This document shows positions 1 through 4,312 of a DNA stretch of 5,019 nt, piece by piece. A program made the position numbers and the translations under genes. Under the pieces are notes generated by a model, which saw only the letters and a list, made by a program, of their open reading frames with translations, searched no databases and was not told the DNA's origin. Source of the DNA: SICU01 sp964408235 (GTDB taxonomy: Archaea; Nanobdellota; Nanobdellia; Pacearchaeales; GW2011-AR1); assembly GCA_964408235.1 (NCBI GenBank), contig CAYOYN010000018.1, positions 1 to 5,019 of the forward strand, in the 5' to 3' direction. The stretch's first letter is position 1, and the number at the start of each line of letters is the position of its first letter.

Positions 1-646
1 TAGAGCCATTGCAGTTGCCAGACCCGTACATGCCAAGGGCTTTAGCCATGTTGCCATTGCAGCGCCTCATAGAGCGTTCAATAATGCCTGCTCCTGCTTC
101 CACGATTTCTCTTTGGCATCCACCAATAACTTCTCTACATTCGCGACGATATCTTCTGTCGTGAATGAAATCTATATCTCTTCCTACGTTTGTATAAGGC
201 ATGATCTGTAAAATGCCGGCGCTTTTGCTGCGTGGATTGACGGCAAAGCTGTCGTATTTTGTTTCGTGCATTGTGATTGAGGCTAAAACCATAGGGTTAA
301 TGCCACGAAGCTCGTGTTGCTCATAAAAATAATTCGTTAATTCACGTACATGTTCTTCACATCCTCCAAATTGCCGGGCGCATGTACTTAAATAAATTGG
401 TTCTCCATTTTCATCATAACCAGTAATAAGCATGTCCAAGACAGCTAGGGTTATGGATTCTTTGATCATTTGAATATACATGGAATCATTGCATGTAATG
501 CTCATATGTTCCTGACTCGTACAAATATGTAAATTGTTGTTCTCAGTGAGAAGATTATTACTATCTGTTTCTTCTGCGTTTAGCTTTATTGGAGTAAACA
601 TCACTCCCATTATTGCCATTAGCATTAAAATAAATACTTTTTTCAT
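1..646 (-). CDS. Secreted lytic transglycosylase (SLT/lysozyme-like fold), 3' end outside the window
   Basis: The visible 215 residues begin MKKVFILMLM, a typical Sec signal peptide: Lys-Lys, a hydrophobic core, and probable cleavage after LNA at about residue 24. Residues 117-210 carry the soluble lytic transglycosylase signature. This consists of NPMVLASITMHET with a candidate catalytic Glu at 128, SAGILQIMP at 142-150 (equivalent to the family's GLMQIMP), and NMAKALGMYGSG at 199-210 (equivalent to ALAAYNAG). Family knowledge says such enzymes cleave the glycan strand of peptidoglycan in the envelope, often as VirB1-like helpers of secretion or conjugation systems, phages or cell-wall turnover. 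Eight cysteines (42, 52, 89, 96, 170, 177, 196, 212) suggest disulfides in an oxidising compartment. The ATG at 646 is supported by the purine-rich site GGGGTGA immediately upstream. The gene runs off the left edge, so its C-terminus and any downstream operon are unknown. A transposable element ends about 50 bp upstream and may have replaced its native promoter. Confidence 0.9.
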   Translation of the reverse strand, partial: MKKVFILMLMAIMGVMFTPIKLNAEETDSNNLLTENNNLHICTSQEHMSITCNDSMYIQMIKESITLAVLDMLITGYDENGEPIYLSTCARQFGGCEEHVRELTNYFYEQHELRGINPMVLASITMHETKYDSFAVNPRSKSAGILQIMPYTNVGRDIDFIHDRRYRRECREVIGGCQREIVEAGAGIIERSMRRCNGNMAKALGMYGSGNCNGS

Positions 647-666
647 ATTTCACCCCAACTTCCATT

Positions 667-690
667 TTGTCAATATTTTAATATTGACAA
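667..690. repeat. Perfect 10-bp inverted repeat between the IS right end and the transglycosylase gene
   Basis: TTGTCAATAT and ATATTGACAA are exact reverse complements separated by TTTA. The palindrome lies 21-44 bp before the transglycosylase start codon and 3 bp beyond the inferred right end of the tnpB element. It could be an operator, a hairpin in the transcript leader, or part of the element's right end. A TAAAAT hexamer inside it on the minus strand could act as a -10 box, but no convincing -35 lies at the right distance. Confidence 0.75.
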
Positions 691-693
691 TGT

Positions 694-802
694 TTGATAT
701 TCCCCGAAGGGTTTCGCGTTTCATGGGGAGATTTGTATCTTTACCCTCGACGCGCAGAACCGAACGTTGTATCCGGTTTAATATAGAATCTTCACGATTC
801 TA
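694..802 (-). ncRNA. Omega-RNA / right-end (RE) element of the tnpB transposon
   Basis: This is the segment just 3' of, and overlapping, the tnpB stop codon, where IS200/IS605 elements encode the guide RNA (omega-RNA) that programs TnpB. On the minus strand it starts with a 7-bp hairpin (TAGAATC, loop GTGAA, GATTCTA; 784-802) that contains the tnpB stop. A conserved core follows, including CTGCGCG and CGCGAAACCC, and then a short CCC-TTCG-GGG tetraloop hairpin (702-711). The segment ends GGGGAATATCAA at 694, which resembles the usual RE ending of this family. The core is about 75% identical to a second copy at 2341-2408. The true 5' end probably lies further inside tnpB. The guide would be the DNA just below position 694. 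The assignment rests on position, architecture and recalled family features rather than a covariance search. Confidence 0.7.
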
Positions 803-2156
803 CAAGAATATTATTCTCTATCTTTTTAGATTTTTTTGTCTTTTTCTTTTCAGATTTTTTTAAGTTAGACTCTTTTGAAGAAAGAATCTTAGTATGTTTA
901 TCTTCTACATAGGAATTAGTATTTAACATTTCTAAACCTTTGTCTAAGATGTTTTTTGCTGCATTAATATCAGCATGTGCCTCATGCCCACAATTCGTAC
1001 AAATAAAAGATGTTTTGTCTCTTGATTCTGCATCTATATGCCCGCAACTTGAGCATGTTTGTGATGTATACTGTGGCGGAACCAAAATCATTCTTCCGCC
1101 CATGTAATTTAATTTATATGCCAAAAACAATTGTAATTGATACCATCCTCTAGACAAAATTGCTTTGTTTAATCCAGATTTTGCTCTTACATTTTTTCCA
1201 GGTTTTTCTGCTGTTCCCTTTGCGGATTTTGTCATATTAGACGTTTTCAATTCTTCCATAACAACCGTTTCATAATTACTTGAGTAATAATGAGAAATAT
1301 TGTGATTTGCATCTTCTCGTCTGCGGCGAACTTGTTGAAGTTTTTTCGCCAACAAAAGACGTTCTTTTTCAAGACGTTTGCTTTGTCTTGGAAGCCGCCC
1401 ATTTTCGTCTTTTGGAAGCTTTTTCCTTGCTTCCATTTTTCTTGCAATATTGCGCTGCCTGCGTAAAATTGTTTTTTCTAAACCTTCTACATAAGATTTT
1501 CCTTTGATTGTATCTCCATTAGAATCAGCAATAACGCAAGTTACGCCACGATCAATTCCAATAGATTTATTTTTGTTTGGATTAAGAATCACAGGAACTA
1601 ATTGTTTCGTAGCAATTGATATAAACCACTGACCGGCATCTTGTGTGATATTACAAGTTCTTAGTTCGCCTTTTACTGGCCGATCAAAATATACTTTAAC
1701 ATTTTTTAATTTTGGTAAATCAACAGTTGATTTTTTTGCATTAAAAGAATAAGCTTGTGGAGGAATAGCAATACCAATGCTATCGTTCCATTTTTTAAAT
1801 CTAGGAACACCACCAATATTTGATTTGCATCTTTTCCAAGATTTTTCTAGAACAATTAATACATTCTGTTGAATAATACATGGAGTATTCGAAAGCCACT
1901 TTGTTTCTTCTGCATTTCTCCATGTGGTTAACAACTTATTTTGTGAGAAATTGTTAATTTTTGGCAATTTTGGTATTTGTTGTTCGTTTTTTAACGCATC
2001 AACAATAATTTTTCTTTGTTGAAGACGTTCTTCATTCGCCATATTCCAAACTTTACGACAAGAACTCTTCCAAGAAAGAATTGTTTTTTCTTCTTGTTCC
2101 GATAGATAAAGGCGGCCTTTATATGTTTTTAATATTTCTTTATGTTCCATAACCAT
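792..2156 (-). CDS. tnpB: TnpB RNA-guided endonuclease (OrfB family), apparently intact
   Basis: This 454-residue protein has the full layout of TnpB, the RNA-guided DNA nuclease of IS200/IS605 elements and relative of Cas12. An N-terminal helix-turn-helix/wedge region (residues 1-190, starting KTYKGRLYLSEQE) precedes the split RuvC domain. RuvC-I is SIGIDRGV with Asp202, RuvC-II is VVMEELKTSNM with Glu301, and RuvC-III is HADINAAKNIL with Asp396. A Cys4 zinc ribbon sits between II and III (Cys368, 371, 386, 389). All three catalytic acids and all four zinc ligands are present, so it is predicted active. The C-terminal tail (about 431-448) is very lysine-rich and is encoded where the omega-RNA begins. 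The start could be the ATG at 2156 or at 2150; GAG upstream is only a weak ribosome site, better spaced for 2150. Upstream lies a GC-rich block with CRISPR-like repeats, and downstream is the right end. Family assignment is secure; activity is inferred. Confidence 0.95.
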   Translation of the reverse strand: MVMEHKEILKTYKGRLYLSEQEEKTILSWKSSCRKVWNMANEERLQQRKIIVDALKNEQQIPKLPKINNFSQNKLLTTWRNAEETKWLSNTPCIIQQNVLIVLEKSWKRCKSNIGGVPRFKKWNDSIGIAIPPQAYSFNAKKSTVDLPKLKNVKVYFDRPVKGELRTCNITQDAGQWFISIATKQLVPVILNPNKNKSIGIDRGVTCVIADSNGDTIKGKSYVEGLEKTILRRQRNIARKMEARKKLPKDENGRLPRQSKRLEKERLLLAKKLQQVRRRREDANHNISHYYSSNYETVVMEELKTSNMTKSAKGTAEKPGKNVRAKSGLNKAILSRGWYQLQLFLAYKLNYMGGRMILVPPQYTSQTCSSCGHIDAESRDKTSFICTNCGHEAHADINAAKNILDKGLEMLNTNSYVEDKHTKILSSKESNLKKSEKKKTKKSKKIENNILVES

Positions 2157-2198
2157 ATCTCATGTGTGTATGTGTAATATGTAGCTACCGCACCACGG

Positions 2199-2289
2199 CC
2201 CAATATCCCCGTGCGTAGGGGCAATACGGGGTGGCGGCGTTTTTCCGGTTGGCTCGTCGCCCCAATATCCCCGTGCGTAGGGGCAATAC
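2199..2289 (-). CRISPR. Two-repeat CRISPR-like array (29-bp repeat, 33-bp spacer), no cas genes in view
   Basis: Two perfect 29-bp copies occupy 2199-2227 and 2261-2289, with an unrelated 33-bp spacer (2228-2260) between them. On the minus strand each repeat starts GTATTGCCCC, has the loop TACGCAC, and ends GGGGATATTGGG, giving a CCCC/GGGG stem. Repeat length, spacer length and this short GC stem match the usual design of type I-E arrays. Both flanking bases differ between the copies, which fixes the repeat at exactly 29 bp. The spacer is very GC-rich compared with the surrounding genes, as expected for foreign DNA. A possible further spacer lies on each side: 34 nt up to the omega-RNA-like hairpin at 2324, and roughly 40 nt down to tnpB. 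Neither is followed by a recognisable third repeat. With only two repeats, a chance duplication or a structural part of a transposon left end remains possible. Confidence 0.55.
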
Positions 2290-2323
2290 TCTTCGAAACC
2301 ATTACCCTTTTCGTCACGGTAGA

Positions 2324-2420
2324 CCCCGATGTCTCCACCGGGGTTTCGCGATTCATCGGGAGCCTATTGACCTAGCCCTCCTCGCGCAGCACCGAGCATT
2401 GTACCCGGCGTTTCATATAG
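2324..2420 (-). ncRNA. Orphan omega-RNA/right-end-like scaffold upstream of tnpB
   Basis: On the minus strand, bases 2408-2341 align without gaps to bases 776-709 of the tnpB element's right end with 51 of 68 matches (counted by hand). Blocks such as CTGCGCG, CTCCC, ATGAA and CGCGAAACCC are shared exactly, and the similarity starts at a common CTATAT. The 3' end is a stronger hairpin than in the other copy: CCCCGGTG and CATCGGGG pair around a GAGA tetraloop (2324-2343). It is not a recent duplicate, given 25% divergence, and no tnpB reading frame precedes it; a membrane-protein gene does. It may be the leftover right end of a second, deleted IS200/IS605-type element, or a stand-alone guide RNA usable by the neighbouring TnpB. 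The DNA that would serve as guide begins at about 2323 and leads straight into the CRISPR-like repeat. Confidence 0.6.
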
Positions 2421-2421
2421 A

Positions 2422-2457
2422 TTAACTCATGGAAAACAAAGTTAAACCATAAGTTAA
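2422..2457 (-). terminator. Stem-loop after the small membrane-protein gene (possible terminator or RNA leader hairpin)
   Basis: TTAACTCATGG (2422-2432) and CCATAAGTTAA (2447-2457) form an 11-bp stem around a 14-nt loop. The single mismatch becomes a G-U wobble in minus-strand RNA, which favours that direction. It starts 8 bp after the stop codon at 2465, where a terminator is expected, but no U-run follows. It may instead be the first hairpin of the adjacent omega-RNA-like scaffold, as the other copy also has a hairpin at this point. Confidence 0.4.
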
Positions 2458-2464
2458 AAATTAT

Positions 2465-2767
2465 TCATTTGTTTGAAGCTCCAAAAGTTCCGGCAATTGG
2501 GCTTTTATATTCAATATAATCAATTACGCCATCTTCACGAACGGCGATTTTATAAAAAGTCTTTGAAGTAAACAAAATTAAAAATGCCCAAACGAGCAAC
2601 CATAGCCCTCCGGATAGTAAAGATAAAATCGCATGCAACACATGATTTACTTTTGACTTTTTAGAAAAAGTTGCCTCTGGGTATGTTAGCGTTTCTACTT
2701 CAAATCCGCGCGCAATCCATACAAGGATTTCTAGATTAAGAGCTTGTTGTCTTTGTGAATGATCCAT
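2465..2767 (-). CDS. Small single-span inner-membrane protein, function unknown
   Basis: This 100-residue protein has a soluble N-terminal part (residues 1-40), then a hydrophobic segment (about 43-66) containing NHVLHAILSL followed by SGGLWLLVWAFLILF, and a polar tail. The pattern of VNHxLHxILSL-GGLW-VW is one I recall from short uncharacterised membrane proteins in many bacteria and mobile elements, but I cannot name a function. The start is well supported by AAGGAAA about 7 bases before the ATG. It has its own promoter (2798-2825) and is insulated upstream by a strong hairpin terminator (2842-2868), so it is a monocistronic unit. The palindrome inside the promoter spacer suggests it is repressed by a DNA-binding protein. 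Confidence 0.75.
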   Translation of the reverse strand: MDHSQRQQALNLEILVWIARGFEVETLTYPEATFSKKSKVNHVLHAILSLLSGGLWLLVWAFLILFTSKTFYKIAVREDGVIDYIEYKSPIAGTFGASNK

Positions 2768-2797
2768 TTATTTATTTTCCTTTTCTGTTGAACATTG

Positions 2798-2825
2798 ATT
2801 CTAGCACAAGATGTGCTTGTGTCAA
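2798..2825 (-). promoter_or_regulatory. Sigma70-type promoter with a palindromic spacer (candidate operator)
   Basis: On the minus strand a perfect TTGACA (2820-2825) is separated by 16 bp from TAGAAT (2798-2803), 30 bp before the start codon of the small membrane-protein gene. The spacer is almost wholly palindromic: AGCACA-AGA-TGTGCT (2803-2817) and the overlapping CACAAG-ATGTG-CTTGTG (2805-2821). A dimeric repressor bound there would cover both the -10 and -35 boxes. Confidence 0.75.
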
Positions 2826-2841
2826 CCTAATAGCAAAAACA

Positions 2842-2868
2842 AAACGCCAGGAATTATTCCTGGCGTTT
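2842..2868. terminator. Strong hairpin terminator, possibly bidirectional
   Basis: AAACGCCAGGAA and TTCCTGGCGTTT are perfect 12-bp complements around the loop TTA. On the minus strand the stem is followed by GTTTTGTTTTTGC, a good U-rich tail. On the plus strand it is followed by GTCTTTAAC, a weaker one. It would stop minus-strand transcription from the right before the small membrane-protein promoter. Confidence 0.8.
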
Positions 2869-2899
2869 GTCTTTAACAAAAAAGACAAAACATAACGAA

Positions 2900-3109
2900 A
2901 CAAACACAAACACAAACACAAACACAAACAGACCATTCTGTTTGAAAATTATAANNNNNNNNNNNNNNNNNNNNNNNNNNNNNNNNNNNNNNNNNNNNNN
3001 NNNNNNNNNNNNNNNNNNNNNNNNNNNNNNNNNNNNNNNNNNNNNNNNNNNNNNACAAACACAAACACAAACACAAACACAAACAGACCATTCTGTTTGA
3101 AAATTATAA
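2900..3109. repeat. ACAAAC hexamer tract plus hairpin, 55-bp unit on both sides of the assembly gap
   Basis: Positions 2900-2954 and 3055-3109 are identical: five ACAAAC hexamers, then AGACCATTCTG, TTTG and AAAATTATAA. Each copy directly touches the 100-N gap. Within each copy, CAAACAG and CTGTTTG form a 7-bp hairpin with loop ACCATT (2925-2944; 3080-3099). The tract is non-coding: any frame through it gives alternating two-residue repeats. It may be a true tandem repeat (unit about 55 bp) that could not be assembled, or one copy printed twice at overlapping contig ends. Confidence 0.8.
2955..3054. other. Assembly gap of exactly 100 N
   Basis: One hundred consecutive unknown bases, the conventional placeholder for a gap of unknown size. 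Any apparent reading frame across it is meaningless. The true distance between the flanks is not known and could be zero. Confidence 0.99.
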
Positions 3110-3114
3110 CAACA

Positions 3115-3201
3115 ATACAATCGCAATGTTGTCTTTTAGAAAGAAAAATGCCGAGAATACAAGCAAACCATTTTGCTGGTTGGGAACTATTGCGATTGTA
3201 T
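3115..3201. repeat. 87-bp imperfect palindrome with a nested hairpin (possible structured RNA or small mobile repeat)
   Basis: ATACAATCGCAAT (3115-3127) and ATTGCGATTGTAT (3189-3201) are perfect 13-bp reverse complements, 61 bp apart. The interior holds a second hairpin at 3160-3179 (CAAGCAA, loop ACCATT, TTGCTGG, with one mismatched pair). No reading frame or convincing promoter accompanies it. It lies between the end of the paralogue cluster and the hexamer repeat. It could be an untranslated structured RNA, a terminator-like structure or a miniature mobile repeat. Confidence 0.5.
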
Positions 3202-3211
3202 CTTTATTTAA

Positions 3212-3235
3212 AGTCGGATGTTGTTGGTTCCGACT
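3212..3235 (-). terminator. Probable terminator of the paralogue gene cluster
   Basis: AGTCGGA (3212-3218) and TCCGACT (3229-3235) pair perfectly around a 10-nt loop. On the minus strand this stem lies about 45 bp after the stop codon of the last cluster gene and is followed by TTTAAATAAAG, a modest U-containing tail. It is weaker than the terminator at 2842. Confidence 0.5.
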
Positions 3236-3280
3236 ATGTTCCTAGTGTATCAAATGCCAATCTATCTTAAACCGCATTAT

Positions 3281-3805
3281 TTAAAAAACTTGTTTATCTT
3301 GATTTGCATCACATTTTATAATTTCTGGACTGGTAGGATCAAACAAATAGCTCATCCAAAAATCTTCTTCTGTCAAATTATAATTTTTGCAAATGTTATC
3401 AAAAACAATTTTTGGATTTCTATTGCTAAAACTAGCAACATCTGTATAATGATCTTCACGCAAATAAAATGTTTGAACTGTTTCTCCATCTTCTTTAATT
3501 GTTTCATAATGTTTCATTAAATGACCGCTGTAATTTGGCGTAAGAACCTCGTATTTATACGAAACAATATCATATTGATAACAAAGATTAAAATAATCTT
3601 TTACATCTTCATCAAACTTATTTTCGTAAACCAATAAAATATGCTCTTTGCATTCAACGTCTTCTTTTATTGTAATACTTCCACTTGTCCTTTCTGCATT
3701 GATGTAATCATCAATTTCTTCTTTTGTCAACTCGCTTTCATTTAATAAAGACGATATATAATCATTTTCCCCGCAAACAACGTCATAAACTTTTATTTTT
3801 ATCAT
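3281..3805 (-). CDS. TEEDFWM-motif protein, third tandem paralogue (174 aa), function unknown
   Basis: This is a soluble 174-residue protein with no signal peptide or membrane segment. It begins MIKIKVYDVVCGEN, similar to the KVEVKNIICGGTN start of the first paralogue, and ends with TEEDFWMSYLFD at 145-156 followed by TSPEIIKCD. The middle part (FYLREDHYTDVASFS, 113-127) corresponds in position to QTFYVDDLTPAIASIS of the 138-residue protein. It is longer than its relatives because of an acidic insertion around residues 20-55. The start is well supported: AGGA lies 7 bases before the ATG, only 1 bp after the preceding stop codon, so the genes are co-transcribed. I do not recognise the family. 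Small tandem divergent paralogues often turn out to be immunity proteins or lineage-expanded effectors, but nothing here proves that. Confidence 0.85.
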   Translation of the reverse strand: MIKIKVYDVVCGENDYISSLLNESELTKEEIDDYINAERTSGSITIKEDVECKEHILLVYENKFDEDVKDYFNLCYQYDIVSYKYEVLTPNYSGHLMKHYETIKEDGETVQTFYLREDHYTDVASFSNRNPKIVFDNICKNYNLTEEDFWMSYLFDPTSPEIIKCDANQDKQVF

Positions 3806-3806
3806 A

Positions 3807-4280
3807 TTACATTCCTAATCTTCTGGCTAAATCTTCATCGTATTCAATTATTTTAGGATTTGTTTCATCATACAAATAACACATCCAAAAATCTTCTTCG
3901 GTAATGATGTCTTTAGGAAAACAATTATTTTGTGGAGCAAAAAAATGTATTTTATTTTTAATATTACTAAACTCAGCTACAATACGAGTAGCAACAAATC
4001 TTTGAATAATTTCTCCACTATGTTTTATTACTTTTTGGCTAATAAATAAAATTGAAATTGGATCACTTGAATCAAGTTCTTTTATGATTTTAAAATTAAA
4101 AGAATCCACTTTATAAGCACAGTTGTTTTCCAAACTAGATTTTATGCGTTTTTCAAAATTATTTTTATCATAATCAAAAATTAACATATCTAATTTTTTT
4201 GGCAATGAGTTTTTTGAAACAGAATATTCTGTTTCAATTTTTTCGCCCCACTTTATTTTACTAATACTTAGTTTAATCAT
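3807..4280 (-). CDS. TEEDFWM-motif protein, second tandem paralogue (157 aa), function unknown
   Basis: A soluble 157-residue, lysine-rich protein starting MIKLSISKIKWGEK. Residues 127-144 read TEEDFWMCYLYD followed by ETNPKI, the shared C-terminal signature of this cluster. Residues 42-65 (FEKRIKSSLENN, then SFNFKI) align with KCKIKSMLE and SFDYEI of the 138-residue paralogue, so the relationship extends beyond the motif. It ends in a short basic tail, LARRLGM, absent from the others. It lies 32 bp downstream of the first paralogue with no strong ribosome site (only GTAAG near the start) and 1 bp upstream of the third. No catalytic motif, signal peptide or membrane segment is visible. Confidence 0.85.
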   Translation of the reverse strand: MIKLSISKIKWGEKIETEYSVSKNSLPKKLDMLIFDYDKNNFEKRIKSSLENNCAYKVDSFNFKIIKELDSSDPISILFISQKVIKHSGEIIQRFVATRIVAEFSNIKNKIHFFAPQNNCFPKDIITEEDFWMCYLYDETNPKIIEYDEDLARRLGM

Positions 4281-4312
4281 GTTGTACTTACAAATAATTT
4301 TTTTACATTTTC

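Larger units (their letters stand above)
694..2190 (-). mobile_element. IS200/IS605-superfamily element, IS1341-like (tnpB only)
   Basis: The element consists of one tnpB gene plus the omega-RNA/right end below it; no tnpA (Y1 HUH transposase) is present. The right end is placed at about 694, where the RE-like sequence finishes ATCAA. The left end is not resolved: it must lie between the tnpB start (2156) and the CRISPR-like repeat at 2199, and 2190 is only an estimate. There are no terminal inverted repeats or target duplications, as expected for this superfamily. Without tnpA, movement would need a transposase supplied in trans. Confidence 0.65.

Noticed and set aside
534..863. Plus-strand open frame of 109 residues rich in Phe/Leu/Ile
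   Set aside because: It is antisense to the transglycosylase N-terminus, the right end and the tnpB 3' end. The hydrophobic composition mirrors the lysine-rich tail of TnpB on the other strand.
2323..2351. A third CRISPR repeat at the expected 62-bp period
   Set aside because: Only about 8 of 29 bases match when aligned at that period. The CCCC/GGGG stem there has a different loop and is better explained as the terminal hairpin of the omega-RNA-like scaffold. Shifting by 2 bp improves only the 3' 12 bases.
2157..2356. A protein-like minus-strand frame through the GC-rich block (VYRDEKGNGFEEYCPYARG and onward), and another open frame of 75 residues there
   Set aside because: The two identical 29-bp repeats fall in different frames, no start with a ribosome site exists, and the frames run across RNA-like structure and a repeat-spacer pattern. 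The protein-like look probably comes from spacer DNA taken from coding sequence.
2231..2425. Plus-strand open frame of 64 residues across the same block
   Set aside because: It lies antisense to the scaffold and repeats, is arginine/histidine-rich as is usual for random GC-rich frames, and has no ribosome site.
2854..3126. Open frames through the hexamer repeat and the N gap
   Set aside because: They consist of two-residue repeats and unknown residues, cross an assembly gap, and lack start signals.
3115..3201. Integron attC recombination site
   Set aside because: The palindrome size fits loosely, but the conserved RYYYAAC and GTTRRRY core boxes are not at the ends, and no cassette array or integrase is visible.
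3218..3520. Plus-strand open frame of 100 residues
   Set aside because: It overlaps the well-supported third paralogue on the other strand, starts inside a terminator-like hairpin and has no ribosome site.
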